Below the pieces are notes generated by a model. That model saw nothing but the letters and a program-made list of their open reading frames with translations. It was not told where the DNA came from and ran no database searches. 64,000 nucleotides of DNA, taken from assembly GCA_029339505.1 (NCBI GenBank), contig JAQISU010000033.1, positions 124,001-188,000 on the forward strand, given 5' to 3'. The translations under genes were made by a program, and so were the position numbers. Below, piece after piece: positions 19,086 to 34,424 of this stretch. The DNA is from Unio delphinus. Taxonomy: Eukaryota > Mollusca > Bivalvia > Unionida > Unionidae. Each line of letters begins with the position of its first letter. Positions within the stretch are counted from its first letter, which is position 1.

Positions 19086-21344
19086 GTAAGAATTCATTGC
19101 CCTTCATTTCTCACAGTAAATATTTATGTTTTTCCACTCTTTAATTACTTTTATTATATGCTGTCGTTCAAAGAGGATTATATTTGGGATATATTTCAAC
19201 ATTCTATGAGATTATTTTAGTTTTTAGAATCCTGTGTTTCCGTTACCAGTGAACACATACAAACAAATATGTTTGAAAGTATCGAAACTTCTTCAACGTT
19301 CGTATGTCTTAAGGAATTGTGATTAAATGATTAAAACTAATAGTATGATTGGTGCCTGCATTTCATTACCTGACGTCCATACCAAACACATACCCATGCA
19401 TAGTTTTCTAACCCTACAGTACAAACTGTGCATTATTAATACATTTTGATATATGCCGCCATTACATTTAAACATAATGAAAAAATTTATAAATGCGCAT
19501 TTCCCATCATTCATCATATTCAATAAAAACTATTCGGATGTAAGTCATATATGTATTTTATCCGACTAAGCAATTTGTGTTAACAAGAAAAGGATTATGT
19601 CGTTTTTACATACGTGTTTGAGATTAACTGTCATTGAGATTTTAGTAAAATTAGAAGAAAACCAAATAAAATATTAAATTGGATATGTGAACATAAATTA
19701 ACGAAATAACTATTTTATAACAATGCTGGATTTCTTGAATATTCCCTTACGTGAACTTTGTTAAGATGTTCATATTTTTGTACCTAATTTGCTAAGAGTC
19801 AAACTAAAACATCTCCACGCAGTGTAGAGTATGTATGCATATTTGAAAGTATGTGTAAGAACGTGTAATGTATATATACATGTATGCATGTATGAATCTA
19901 TGTGCGTTTCTATGAATGTATTATGACAAGCAAAATCTATCCATCAATATCATGAGAATAAATAAGTTACCTTTTATTTTCCATGATTTATCTGGTAGCA
20001 AAGTAAATGAATATCAACATTGAAAACAACAACTTAGGAAAGTTCAGCTAATTTTGATTTTTCTAAAGTATACAACGAAAGATTAAAATGTACCTAAATG
20101 ATTTTTTTCTCGCTCGTAAATAATGACAAATATAATACAACAGGTTTGCATGAATAATGTCCTCAATAAAATCCAATTTTAAATATGATGTGTCACCTAT
20201 AAATGCCTTTAGGCTGATCAGTCAACCGATTTCAAATACAATAAGGAACGGAATGTACAATATTTATTAAAATGTCAACATACGCTTTGCAAATCCATTG
20301 AATAATTGGTATAGTTTGTGAATCTCACAATAAACCTGCTTACTTCCAGAGGTCCAATTCTATGGTTGCATAAAATATGTTGATTGAGGTTATTACAACA
20401 CAGCTTATATTCAACCTTGAAAGGAGTATGAATACTAAAGATTTATTTATATTCGATAAAATTCGCATAATAAATCAATAAAATGTAATCTAAAGTGTAC
20501 CATTTAGTCATTGACAAATGTTACCTCGATAATATCTTTTGAACAAATCTCCATTACTGAATTAATTGAAACAAATTATATATGAATGTTCATAGCGAAT
20601 GTGTGGAGTAGAAGAATTACCGTCAAAGGTTTGAGTTTTAGAACATTTATGTCACACATATGTACTGTACCTGTTCATATAATATGTTATGTCTGACCTT
20701 TGCATCGTTTACATTCACACGTTAAATAAACAAACAATACAAAACGATGCACTGATAAAGATAATCAATCTTTCGAAAACAATTTACTTCCATAGAAGAG
20801 TAACAATTTCATTGATTGTCGTTTTAGTGTACTCTATGTTCACAACAAACTGTCATCTTCTAATTGTACGAGTATGTAAATTCAATGTGTGCACGAAGCA
20901 GAATAGGTTAAACAAACGTCTAAGCAAAATTGATAGTACCACAGCGTACATCAGGATTCACTTGGAAGGATTGAAACACTAATATGAAAAGTTTATACGT
21001 TGAATAGAAAAGTAACATTTTACGTATGAAGAGATGAAGCGCATGTGTGGACTATTTAGTCAGACATGATTGTATTGAAACAAAGACATTGAAGATAACG
21101 ATATTTTAGATTTGTTGATTTCAATTGTCATGAATGTTAATCTTTCATTAGATTATTGAAGGAGAAAGATTTATACAGTATGCGTTATGTCCTACTGACC
21201 ATCCGAGACGTGATCATACAGTTTAGGTTCAAGCCGAACTATGCACGTGTCCTCCAAAGCTGCATCCTATATTCATAAAGTGCAAGAATTAACATGAATT
21301 TTATGTCATTTTGTGTTATTTGAATATTATTATTCTTTCCTCAG

Positions 21345-21431
21345 GAATATCTGAAACAACATATGTAGAAAAGCCTGAAAGTACATCCGCAGCTGCAACA
21401 ACAAGAACAGAATCATCATCGGCCACTACGA
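21345..21431 (+). CDS. Mucin-like exon B, copy 2
   Basis: Reference-like 87-nt copy with TTTCCTCAG acceptor and AGTAAG donor, open in phase 1. Confidence 0.77.
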
Positions 21432-21985
21432 GTAAGAGATGTAATTCTCAAAAATTTCCTTTTCAGTGATCCTAATATGTTACTGATACTATTATTGTAA
21501 ACTATGTTGGAATTTAACACCTTTTATGTATGTATGTCTTTTCTAATGTCTGTTAAGGCATGAGACTGTTTTTCGTATAGAATATTTTCATTACCTGAAA
21601 CAAAGTGTACAAGCTGTTTTTGGCTCATTTTTAACACGTCCTTTTCTTTTGATCGCATAAATGTCTGCAGGGATTGATGGATGATGACCCATCTATTCCT
21701 GAAACAATAGTTAGAACATAGTCATCGGGAAGTAATGCAGCTGCAACAGATGGTTAGATACTCATTTGAACTCTTGCTGTCACCGATGGTAATTCCATTT
21801 AGATTAGCGATAATTTATTTCTGCCGCAAAATTAATTAATATATTTATTTTGATCATGATTTGTCACTTTACACAGAGCTATCCAACAACCTCTTGAGAC
21901 CAAAGGTATCAACTTTCTAATTCGTGGAAATGAACAAAATATGATAATGTCGTATTATTAACATTATTATTTTTATTACTATTAC

Positions 21986-22047
<62 letters not shown>

Positions 22048-22098
22048 TTGAGAGAACAAAATAATTAAATATTAACCTTCGTTTTTAATAATCATCAG

Positions 22099-22179
22099 CC
22101 TTTGATGGAACTTATACAACAATGCCGACAGGTTCAAAACTAGAAACAACAACGGCAACATCAACATCTGCTACTACGG
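22099..22179 (+). CDS. Mucin-like exon A, copy 3
   Basis: Reference-like 81-nt copy with intact splice signals and an open phase-1 frame. The preceding TTA tract is one of the longest in the array. Confidence 0.75.
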
Positions 22180-24438
22180 GTAAGAATTCATTGCCCTTCA
22201 TTTCTCACAGTAAATATTTATGTTTTTCCACTCTTTAATTACTTTTATTATATGCTGTCGTTCAAAGAGGATTATATTTGGGATATATTTCAACATTCTA
22301 TGAGATTATTTTAGTTTTTAGAATCCTGTGTTTCCGTTACCAGTGAACACATACAAACAAATATGTTTGAAAGTATCGAAACTTCTTCAACGTTCGTATG
22401 TCTTAAGGAATTGTGATTAAATGATTAAAACTAATAGTATGATTGGTGCCTGCATTTCATTTCCTGACGTCCATACCAAACACATTCCCATGCATAGTTT
22501 TCTAACCCTACAGTACAAACTGTGCATTATTAATACATTTTGATATATGCCGCCATTACATTTAAACATAATGAAAAAAATTATAAATGCGCATTTCCCA
22601 TCATTCATCATATTCAATAAAAACTATTTGGATGTAAGTCATATATGTATTTTATCCGACTAAGCAATTTGTGTTAACAAGAAAAGGATTGTGTCGGTTT
22701 TACATACGTGTTTGAGATTAACTGTCATTGAGATTTTAGTAAAATTAGAAGAAAACAAAATAAAATATTAAATTGGATATGTGAACATAAATTAACGAAA
22801 TGACTATTTTATAACAATGCTGGATTTCTTGAATATTCCCTTACGTGAACTTTGTTAAGATGTTCATATTTTTGTACCTAATTTGCTAAGAGTCAAACTA
22901 AAACATCTCCACGCAGTGTAGAGTATGTATGCATATTTGAAAGTATGTGTAAAAACGTGTAATGTATATATACATCTATGTATATATGAATCTATGTGCG
23001 TTTCTATGAATGTATTATGACAAGCAAAATATATCCATCAATATCATGAGAATTAATAAGTTACCTTTTATTTTCCATGATTTAGCTGGTAGCAAAGTAA
23101 ATGAATATCAACATTGAAAACAACAACTTAGGAAAGTTCAGCTAATTTTGATTTTTCTAAAGTATACAACGAAAGATTAAAATGTACCTAAATGATTTTT
23201 TTCTCGCTCGTAAATAATGACAAATATAATACAACAGGTTTGCAAGAATAATGTCCTCAATAAAATCCCATTTTAAATATGATGTGTCACCTATAAATGC
23301 CTTTAGGCTGATCAGTCAACCGATTTCAAATACAAAAAGGAACGGAATGTACAATATTTATTAAAATGTCAACATACGCTTTGCAAATCCATTGAATAAT
23401 TGGTATAGTTCGTGAATCTCACAATAAACCTGCTTACCTCCTGAGGTCCAATTCTATGGTTGCATAAAATATGTTGATTGAGGTTATTACAACACAGCTT
23501 ATATTCAACCTTGAAAGGAGTATGAATACTAAAGATTTCTTTATATTCGATCAAATTCGCCTGATAAATCAATAAAATGTAATCTAAAGTGTACCAATTC
23601 GTCATTGACAAATGTTACCTCGATAAGATCTTTTGAACAAATCTCCATTACTGAATTAATTGAAACAAATTATATATGAATGTTCATAGCGAATGTGTGG
23701 AGTGGAAGAATTACCGTCAAAGGTTTGAGTTTTAGAACATTTATGTCACACATATGTACTGTACCTGTTCATATAATATGTTATGTCTGACCTTTGCATC
23801 GTTTACATTCACACGTTAAATAAGCAAACAATACAAAACGATGCACTGATAAAAATAATCAATCTTTCGAAAACAATTTACTTCCATAGAAGAGTAACAA
23901 TTTCATTGATTGTCGTTTTAGTGTACTCTATGTTCACAACAAACTGTCATCTTCTAATTGTACGAGTATGTAAATTCAATGTGCGCAGGAAGCAGAATAG
24001 GTTAAACAAACGTGTAAGCAAGATTGATAGTACCACAGCGTACATCAGGATTCACTTGGAAGGATTGAAACACTAATATGAAAAGTTTATACGTTGAATA
24101 GAAAAGTAACATTTTACGTATGAAGAGATGAAGCGCATGTGTGGACTATTTAGTCAGACATGATTGTATTGAAACAAAGACATTGAAGATAACGATATTT
24201 TAGATTTGTTGATTTCAATTGTCATGAATGTTAATCTTTCATTAGATTATTGAAGGAGAAAGCTTTATACATTATGCGTTATGTCCTACTGACCTTCCGA
24301 GACGTGAGACGAGAGTTTAGGTTCAAGCCGAACTATGCACGTGTCCTCCAAAGCTGCATCCTATATTCATAAAGTGCAAGAATTAAAATGAATTTTATGT
24401 CATTTTGTGTTATTTGAATATTATTATTCTTTCCTCAG

Positions 24439-24525
24439 GAATTTCTGAAACAACATATGTAGAAAAGCCTGAAAGTACATCCGCAGCTGCAACAACAAGA
24501 ACAGAATCATCATCGGCCACTACGA
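24439..24525 (+). CDS. Mucin-like exon B, copy 3
   Basis: 87-nt copy with a silent Ile codon change (ATA to ATT) near the start. Splice signals intact. Confidence 0.77.
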
Positions 24526-24764
24526 GTAAGAGATGTAATTCTCAAAAATTTCCTTTTCAGTGATCCTAATATGTTACTGATACCATTATTGTAAACTATG
24601 TTGGAATTTAACACCTTTTATGTATGCATGTCTTTTCTAATGTCTGTAAAGGCATGAGACTGTTTTTCGTATAGAATATTTTCATTACCTGAAACAAAGT
24701 GTACAAGCTGTTTTTGGCTCATTTGTAACACGTCCTTTTCTTTTGATCGCATAAATGTCTGCAG

Positions 24765-24846
24765 GGATTGATGGATGATGACCCATTTATTCCTAAAACA
24801 ATAGTACTAACACAGTCATCGGGAAGTAATGCAACTACAACAGATG
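24765..24846 (+). pseudogene. Exon-like segment C, probable degenerate exon
   Basis: Between a CTGCAG acceptor-like site and a GTTAG donor-like site each unit carries an 82-nt segment reading LMDDDPFIP and then Thr/Ser/Ala-rich. Most copies (for example 18586-18667) have an in-frame TAG at codon 17; this copy has CAG there and is open throughout. The segment is not phase-compatible with exons A and B (82 nt, phase 0 start), so it looks like an exon that has decayed rather than a working one. Confidence 0.3.
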
Positions 24847-25079
24847 GTTAGATACTCATTTGAACTCTTGCTGTCACCGATGGTAATTCCATTTAGATTA
24901 GCGATAATTTATTTCTGCCGCAAAATTAATTAATATATTTATTTTGATCATGATTTGTCACTTTACACAGAGCTATCCAACAATCTCTTGAGACCAAAGG
25001 TATCAACTTTCTAATTCGTGGAAATGAACAAAATATGATAATGTCGTATTATTAGCATTATTAATTTTATTACTATTAC

Positions 25080-25123
<44 letters not shown>

Positions 25124-25180
25124 TTATTCTTGAGAGAACAAAATAATTAAATATTAACCTTCGTTTTTAATAATCATCAG

Positions 25181-25261
25181 CCTTTGATGGAACTTACACA
25201 ACAATGCCGACAGGTTCAAAACTAGAAACAACAACGGCAACATCAACATCTGCTACTACGG
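25181..25261 (+). CDS. Mucin-like exon A, copy 4
   Basis: 81-nt copy with one silent change (Tyr codon TAT to TAC). Splice signals and phase are intact. Confidence 0.75.
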
Positions 25262-27518
25262 GTAAGAATTCATTGCCCTTCATTTCTCACAGTAAATATT
25301 TATGTTTTTCCACTCTTTAATTACTTTTATTATATGCTGTCGTTCAAAGAGGATTATATTTGGGATATATTTCAACATTCTATGAGATTATTTTAGTTTT
25401 TAGAATCCTGTGTTTCCGTTACCAGTGAAAACATACAAACAAATATGTTTGAAAGTATCGAAACTTCTTCAACGTTCGTATGTCTTAAGGAATTGTGATT
25501 AAATGATTAAAACTAATAGTATGATTGGTGCCTGCATTTCATTACCTGACGTCCATACCAAACACATACCCATGCATAGTTTTCTAACCCTACAGTACAA
25601 ACTGTGCATTATTAATACATTTTGATATATGCCGCCATTACATTTAAACATAATGAAAAAATTTATAAATGCGCATTTCCCATCATTCATCATATTCAAT
25701 AAAAACTATTCGGATGTAAGTCATATATGTATTTTATCCGACTAAGCAATTTGTGTTAACAAGAAAAGGATTATGTCGTTTTTACATACGTGTTTGAGAT
25801 TAACTGTCATTGAGATTTTAGTAAAATTAAAAGAAAACAAAATAAAATATTAAATTGGATATGAGAACATAAATTAACGAAATGACTATTTTATAACAAT
25901 GCTGGATTTCTTGAATATTCCCTTACGTGAACTTTGTTAAGATGTTCATATTTTTGTACCTAATTTGCTAAGAGTCAAACTAAAACATCTCCACGCAGTG
26001 TAGAGTATGTATGCATATTTCAAAGTATGTGTAAGAACGTGTAATGTATATATACATGTATGCATGTATGAATCTATGTGCGTTTCTATGAATGTATTAT
26101 GACAAGCAAAATCTATCCATCAATATCATGAGAATAAATAAGTTACCTTTTATTTTCCATGATTTATCTGGTAGCAAAGTAAATGAATATCAACATTGAA
26201 AACAACAACTTAGGAAAGTTCAGCTAATTTTGATTTTTCTAAAGTATACAACGAAAGATTAAAATGTACCTAAATGATTTTTTTCTCGCTCGTAAATAAT
26301 GACAAATATAATACAACAGGTTTGCAAGAATAATGTCCTCAATAAAATCCCATTTTAAATATGATGTGTCACCTATAAATGCCTTTAGGCTGATCAGTGA
26401 ACCGATTTCAAATACAATAAGGAACGGAATGTACAATATTTATTAAAATGTCAACATACGCTTTGCAAATCCATTGAATAATTGGTTTAGTTTGTGAATC
26501 TCACAATAAACCTGCTTACTTCAGGGGCCAATTCTATGGTTGCCTAAAATATGTTGATTGAGGTTATTACAACACAGCTTATATTCAACCTTGAAAGGAG
26601 TATGAATACTAAAGATTTCTTTATATTCGATCAAATTCGCATAATAAATCAATAAAATGTAATCTATAGTGTACCATTTAGTCATTAACAAATGTTACCT
26701 CGATAATATCTTTTGAACAAATCTCCATTACTGAATTAATTGAAACAAATTATATATGAATGTTCATAGCGAATGTGTGGAGTAGAAGAATTACCGTCAA
26801 AGGTTTGAGTTTTAGAACATTTATGTCACACATATGTACTGTACCTGTTCATATAATATGTTATGTCTGACCTTTGCATCGTTTACATTCACACGTTAAA
26901 TAAGCAAACAATACAAAACGATGCACTGATAAAGATAATCAATCTTTCGAAAACAATTTACTTCCATAGAAGAGTAACAATTTCATTGATTGTCGTTTTA
27001 GTGTACTCTATGTTCACAACAAACTGGCATCTTCTAATTGTACGAGTATGTAAATTCAATGTGCGCAGGAAGCAGAATAGGTTAAACAAACGTGTAAGCA
27101 AGATTGATAGTACCACAGCGTACATCAGGATTCACTTGGAAGGATTGAAACACTAATATGAAAAGTTTATACGTTGAATAGAAAAGTAACATTTTCCGTA
27201 TGAAGAGATGATTCGCATGTGCGGACTATTTAGTCAGACATGATTGTATTGAAACAAAGACATTGAAGATAACGATATTTTAGATTTGTTGATTTCAATT
27301 GTCATGAATGTTAATCTTTCATTAGATTATTGAAGGAGAAAGCTTTATACATTATGCGTTATGTCCTACTGACCTTCCGAGACGTGATCATGCAGTTTAG
27401 GTTCAAGCCGAGCTATGCACGTGTCCTCCAAAGCTGCATCCTATATTCATAAAGTGCTAGAATTAACATGAATTTTATGTCATTTTGTGTTATTTGAATA
27501 TTATTATTCTTTCCTCAG

Positions 27519-27605
27519 GAATATCTGAAACAACATATGTAGAAAAGCCTGAAAGTACATCCGCAGCTGCAACAACAAGAACAGAATCAACATCGGCCAC
27601 TACGA
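27519..27605 (+). CDS. Mucin-like exon B, copy 4
   Basis: 87-nt copy in which the middle residue of the terminal Ser-Ser-Ser run is Thr, so a potential O-glycosylation site is kept. Confidence 0.77.
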
Positions 27606-28162
27606 GTAAGAGATGTAATTCTCAAAAATTTCCTTTTCAGTGATCCTAATATGTTACTGATACTATTATTGTAAACTATGTTGGAATTTAACACCTTTTT
27701 ATGTATGTATGTCTTTTCTAATGTCTGTTAAGGCATGAGACTGTTTTTCGAATAGAATATTTTCATTACCTGAAACAAAGTGTACAAGCTGTTTTTGGCT
27801 CATTTGTAACACGTCCTTTTCTTTTGATCGCATAAATATCTGCAGGGATTGATGGATGATGACCCATTTATTCCTAAAACAATAGTTAGAACATAGTCAT
27901 CGGGAAGTAATGCAACTGCAATAGATGGTTAGATACTCATTTGAACTCTTGCTGTCACCGATGGTAATTCCATTTAGATTAGCGATAATTTATTTCTGCC
28001 GCAAAATTAATTAATATATTTATTTTGATCATGATTTGTCACTTTACACAGAGCTATCCAACAACCTCTTGAGACCAAAGGTATCAACTTTCTAATTCGT
28101 GGAAATGAACAAAATATGATAATGTCGTATTATTAGCATTATTATTTTTATTACTATTACTC

Positions 28163-28197
<35 letters not shown>

Positions 28198-28252
28198 TTT
28201 ATTAAGAAAACAAAATAATTAAATATTAACCTTCGTTTTTAATAATCATCAG

Positions 28253-28333
28253 CCTTTGATGGAACTTATACAACAATGCCGACAGGTTCAAAACTAGAAA
28301 CAACAACGGCAACATCAACATCTGCTACTACGG
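28253..28333 (+). CDS. Mucin-like exon A, copy 5
   Basis: Reference-like 81-nt copy. The upstream TTA tract is the shortest in the array, yet the acceptor and frame are unaffected. Confidence 0.75.
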
Positions 28334-30592
28334 GTAAGAATTCATTGCCCTTCATTTCTCACAGCAAATATTTATGTTTTTCCACTCTTTAACTACTTTT
28401 ATTATATGCTGTCGTTCAAAGAGGATTATATTTGGGATATATTTCAACATTCTATGAGATTATTTTAGTTTTTAGAATCCTGTGTTTCCGTTACCAGTGA
28501 ACACATACAAACAAATATGTTTGAAAGTATCGAAACTTCTTCAACGTTCGTATGTCTTAAGGAATTGTGATTAAATGATTAAAACTAATAGTATGATTGG
28601 TGCCTGCATTTCATTACCTGACGCCCATATCAGACACATACCCATGCATAGTTTTCTAACCCTACAGTACAAACTGTGCATTATTAATACATTTTGATAT
28701 ATGCCGCCATTACATTTAAACATAATGAAAAAAATTATAAATGCGCATTTCCCATCATTCATCATATTCAATAAAAACTATTCGGATGTAAGTCATATAT
28801 GTATTTTATCCGACTAAGCAATTTGTGTTAACAAGAAAAGGATTATGTCGTTTTACATACGTGTTTGAGATTAACTGTCATTGAGATTTTAGTAAAATTA
28901 GAAGAAAACAAAATAAAATATTAAATTGGATATGTGAACATAAATTAACGAAATGACTATTTTATAACAATGCTGGATTTCATGAATATTCCCTTACGTG
29001 AACTTTGTTAAGATGTTCATATTTTTGTACCTAATTTGCTAAGAGTCAAACTAAAACATCTCCACGCAGTGTAGAGTATGTATGCATATTTGAAAGTAAG
29101 TGTAAGAACGTGTAATGGATATATACATGTATGCATGTATGAATCTATGTGCGTTTCTATGAATGTATTATGACAAGCAAAATATATCCATCAAGATCAT
29201 GAGAATAAATAAGTTACCTTTTATTTTCCATGATTTATCTGGTAGCAAAGTAAATGAATATCAACATTGAAAACAACAACTTAGAAAAGTTCAGCTAATT
29301 TTGATTTTTCTAAAGTATACAACGAAAGATTAAAATGTACCTAAATGATTTTTTTCTCGCTCGTAAATAATGACAAATATAATACAACAGGTTTGCAAGA
29401 ATAATGTCCTCAATAAAATCCCATTTTAAATATGATGTGTCACCTATAAATGCCTTTAGGCTGATCAGTCAACCGATTTCAAATACAATAAGGAACGGAA
29501 TGTACAATATTTATTAAAATGTCAACATACGCTTTGCAAATCCATTGAATAATTGGTATAGTTTGTGAATCTCACAATAAACCTGCTTACTTCCAGAGGT
29601 CCAATTCTATGGTTGCCTAAAATATGTTGATTGAGGTTATTACAACACAGCTTATATTCAACCTTGAAAGGAGTATGAATACTAAAGATTTCTTTATATT
29701 CGATCAAATTCGCATAATAAATCAATAAAATGTAATCCAAAGTGTACTATTTAGTCATTGACAAATGTTACCTCGATAATATCTTTTGAACAAATCTCCA
29801 TTACTGAATTAATTGAAACAAATTATATATGAATGTTCATAGCGAATGTGTGGAGTAGAAGAATTACCGTCAAAGGCTTGAGTTTTAGAACATTTATGTC
29901 ACACATATGTACTGTACCTGTTCATATAATATGTTATGTCTGACCTTTGCATCGTTTACATTCACACGTTAAATAAACAATCAATACAAAACGATGCACT
30001 GATAAAGATAATCAATCGTTCGAAAACAATTTACTTCCATAGAAGAGTAACAATTTCATTGATTGTCGTTTTAGTGTGCTCTATGTTCACAACAAACTGT
30101 CATCTTCTAATTGTACGAGTATGTAAATTCAATGTGCGCAGGAAGCAGAATAGGTTAAACAAACGTGTAAGCAAGATTGATAGTACCACAGCGTACATCA
30201 GGATTCACTTGGAAGGATTGAAACACTAATATGAAAAGTTTATACGTTGAATAGAAAAGTAACATTTTCCGTATAAAGAGATGAAGCGCATGTGTGGACT
30301 ATTTAGTCAGACATGATTGTATTGAAACAAAGACATTGAAGATAACGATATTTTAGATTTGTTGATTTCAATTGTCATGAATGTTAATCTTTCATTAGAT
30401 TATTGAAGGAGAAATCTTTATACATTATGCGTTATGTCCTACTGACCTTTAGAGACGTGATCATACAGTTTAGGTTCAAGCCGAAATATGCACGTGTCCT
30501 CCAAAGCTGCATCCTATATTCATAAAGTGCAAGAATTAACATGAATTTTATGTCATTTTTGTGTTATTTGAATATTATTATTCTTTCCTCAG

Positions 30593-30679
30593 GAATATCT
30601 GAAACAACATATGTAGAAAAGCCTGAAAGTACATCCGCAGCTGCAACAACAAGAACAGAATCAACATCGGCCACTACGA
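30593..30679 (+). CDS. Mucin-like exon B, copy 5
   Basis: 87-nt copy with the same Ser to Thr variant as the copies at 27519 and 39853, which suggests exchange of sequence between units. Confidence 0.77.
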
Positions 30680-31233
30680 GTAAGAGATGTAATTCTCAAA
30701 AATTTCCTTTTCAGTGATCCTAATATGTTACTGATACTATTATTGTAAACTATGTTGGAATTTAACACCTTTTATGTATGCTTGTCTTTTCTAATGTCTG
30801 TTAAGGCATGAGACTGTTTTTCGTATAGAATATTTTCATTACCTGAAACAAAGTGTACAAGCTGTTTTTGGCTCATTTTTAACACGTCCTTTTCTTTTGA
30901 TCGCATAAATGTATGCAGGGATTGATGGATGATGACCCATTTATTCCTAAAACTATAGTTAGAACATAGTCATCGGGAAGTAATGCAACTGCAATAGATG
31001 GTTAGATACTCATTTGAACTCTTGCTGTCACCGATGGTAATTCCATTTAGATTAGCGATAATTTATTTCTGCCGCAAAATTAATTAATATATTTATTTTG
31101 ATAATGATTTGTCACTTTACACAGAGCTATCCAACATCCTCTTGAGACCAAAGGTATCAACTTTCTAATTCGTGGAAATGAACAAAATATGATAATGTCG
31201 TATTATTAGCATTATTATTTTTATTACTGTTAC

Positions 31234-31288
<55 letters not shown>

Positions 31289-31337
31289 GAGTGAACAAAA
31301 TAATTAAATATTAACCTTCGTTTTTAATAATCATCAG

Positions 31338-31418
31338 CCTTTGATGGAACTTATACAACAATGCCGACAGGTTCAAAACTAGAAACAACAACGGCAACAT
31401 CAACATCTGCTACTACGG
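31338..31418 (+). CDS. Mucin-like exon A, copy 6
   Basis: Reference-like 81-nt copy with intact acceptor, donor and phase-1 frame. Confidence 0.75.
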
Positions 31419-33677
31419 GTAAGAATTCATTGCCCTTCATTTCTCACAGTAAATATTTATGTTTTTCCACTCTTTAATTACTTTTATTATATGCTGTCGT
31501 TCAAAGAGGATTATATTTGGGATATATTTCAACATTCTATGAGATTATTTTAGTTTTTAGAATCCTGTGTTTTCGTTACCAGTGAACACATACAAACAAA
31601 TATGTTTGAAAGTATCGAAACTTCTTCAACGTTCGTATGTCTTAAGGAATTGTGATTAAATGATTAAAACTAATAGTATGATTGGTGCCTGCATTTCATT
31701 ACCTGACGTCCATACCAAACACATACCCATGCATAGTTTTCTAACCCTACAGTACAAACTGTGCATTATTAATACATTTTGATATATGTCGCCATTACAT
31801 TTAAACATTATGAAAAAATTTATAAATGCGCATTTCCCATCATTCATCATATTCAATAAAAACTATTCGGATGTAAGTCATATATGTATTTTATCCGACT
31901 AAGCAATTTGTGTTAACAAGAAAAGGATTATGTCGTTTTTACATACGTGTTTGAGATTAACTGTCATTGAGATTTTAGTAAAATTAGAAGAAAACAAAAT
32001 AAAATATTAAATTGGATATGTGAACATAAATTAACGAAATGACTATTTTATAACAATGCTGGATTTCTTTAATATTCCCTTACGTGAACTTTGTTAAGAT
32101 GTTCATATTTTTGTACCTAATTTGCTAAGAGTCAAACTAAAACATCTCCACGCAGTGTAGAGTATGTATGCATATTTGAAAGTATGTGTAAGAACGTGTA
32201 ATGTATATATACATGTATGCATGTATGAATCTATGTGCGTTTCTATGAATGTATTATGACAAGCAAAATATATCCATCAATATCATGAGAATTAATAAGT
32301 TACCTTTTATTTTCCATGATTTATCTGGTAGCAAAGTAAATGAATATCAACATTGAAAACAACAACTTAGGAAAGTTCAGCTAATTTTGATTTTTCTAAA
32401 GTATACAACGAAAGATTAAAATGTACCTAAATGATTTTTTTCTCGCTCGTAAATAATGACAAATATAATACAACAGGTTTGCAAGAATAATGTCCTCAAT
32501 AAAATCCCATTTTAAATATGATGTGTCACCTATAAATGCCTTTAGGCTGATCAGTCAACCGATTTCAAATACAATAAGGAACGGAATGTACAATATTTAT
32601 TAAAATGTCAACATACGCTTTGCAAATCCATTGAATAATTGGTATAGTTTGTGAATCTCACAATAAACCTGCCTTCTTCCAGAGGTCCAATTCTATGGTT
32701 GCATAAAATATGTTGATTGAGGTTATTACAACACAGCTTATATTCAACCTTGAAAGGAGTATGAATACTAAAGATTTCTTTATATTCGATCAAATTCGCA
32801 TAATAAATCAATAAAATGTAATCTAAAGTGTACCATTTAGTCATTGACAAATGTTACCTCGATAATATCTTTTGAACAAATCTCCATTACTGAATTAATT
32901 GAAACAAATTATATATGAATGTTCATAGCGAATGTGTGGAGTAGAAGAATTACCGTCAAAGGTTTGAGTTTTAGAACATTTATGTCACACATATATACTG
33001 TACCTGTTCATATAATATGTTATGTCTGACCTTTGCATCGTTTACATTCACACGTTAAATAAACAAACAATACAAAACGATGCACTGATAAAGATAATCA
33101 ATCTTTCGAAAACAATTTACTTCCATAGAAGAGTAACAATTTCATTGATTGTCGTTTTAGTGTACTCTATGTTCACAACAAACTGTCATCTTCTAATTGT
33201 ACGAGTATGTAAATTCAATGTGCGCAGGAAGCAGAATAGGTTAAACAAACGTGTAAGCAAGATTGATAGTACCACAGCGTACATCAGGACTCACTTGGAA
33301 GGATTGAAACACTAATATGAAAAGTTTATACGTTGAATAGAAAAGTAACATTTTCCGTATGAAGAGATGAAACGCATGTGTGGACTATTTAGTCAGACAT
33401 GATTGTATTGAAACAAAGACATTGAAGATAACGATATTTTAGATTTGTTGATTTCAATTGTCATGAATGTTAATCTTTCATTAGATTATTGAAGGAGAAA
33501 GCTTTATACATTATGCGTTATGTCCTACTGACCTTCCGAGACGTGATCATACAGTTTAGGTTCAAGCCGAACTATGCACGTGTCCTCCAAAGCTGCATCC
33601 TATATTCATAAAGTGCAAGAATTAACATGAATTTTATGTCATTTTGTGTTATTTGAATATTATTATTCTTTCCTCAG

Positions 33678-33764
33678 GAATATCTGAAACAACATATGTA
33701 GAAAAGCCTGAAAGTACATCCGCAGCTGCAACAACAAGAACAGAATCATCATCGGCCACTACGA
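33678..33764 (+). CDS. Mucin-like exon B, copy 6
   Basis: Reference-like 87-nt copy, open, with intact splice signals. Confidence 0.77.
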
Positions 33765-34318
33765 GTAAGAGATGTAATTCTCAAAAATTTCCTTTTCAGT
33801 GATCCTAATTTGTTACTGACACTATTATTGTAAACTATGTTGGAATTTAACACCTTTATTGTATGTATGTCTTTTCTAATGTCCGTTAAGGCATGAGACT
33901 GTTTTTCGTATAGAATATTTTCATTACCTGAAACAAAGTGTACAAGCTGTTTTCGGCTCATTTTTAACACGTCCTTTTCTTTTGATCGCATAAATGTCTG
34001 CAGGGATTGATGGATGATGACCCATTTATTCCTAAAACAATAGTTAGAACATAGTCATCGGGAAGTAATGCAACTGCAATAGATGGTTAGATACTCATTT
34101 GAACTCTTGCTGTCACCGATGGTAATTCCATTTAGATTAGCGATAATTTATTTCTGCCGCAAAATTAATTAATATATTTAGTTTGATCATGATTTGTCAC
34201 TTTACACAGAGCTATTCAACAACCTCTTGAGACCAAAGGTATCAACTTTCTAATTCGTAGAAATGAACAAAATATGATAATGTCGTATTATTAGCATTAT
34301 TATTTTAATTACTGTTAC

Positions 34319-34376
<58 letters not shown>

Positions 34377-34424
34377 GAGAGAACAAAATAATTAAATATT
34401 AACCTTCGTTTTAATAATCATCAG

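Noticed and set aside
20689..20982. A 97-codon + strand frame present in most host units
   Set aside because: It recurs only because units are nearly identical; it lies in the A-to-B intron, lacks recognisable domains and is lost by a start-codon change in the unit near 39198.
23369..23611. 80- and 66-codon - strand frames repeated in each unit
   Set aside because: Opposite strand to the exons, no domain, variable ends between units; chance frames in AT-rich repeated DNA.
33749..33991. An 80-codon - strand frame across exon B and segment C
   Set aside because: It is a shadow of the + strand exon region and is open in only some units.
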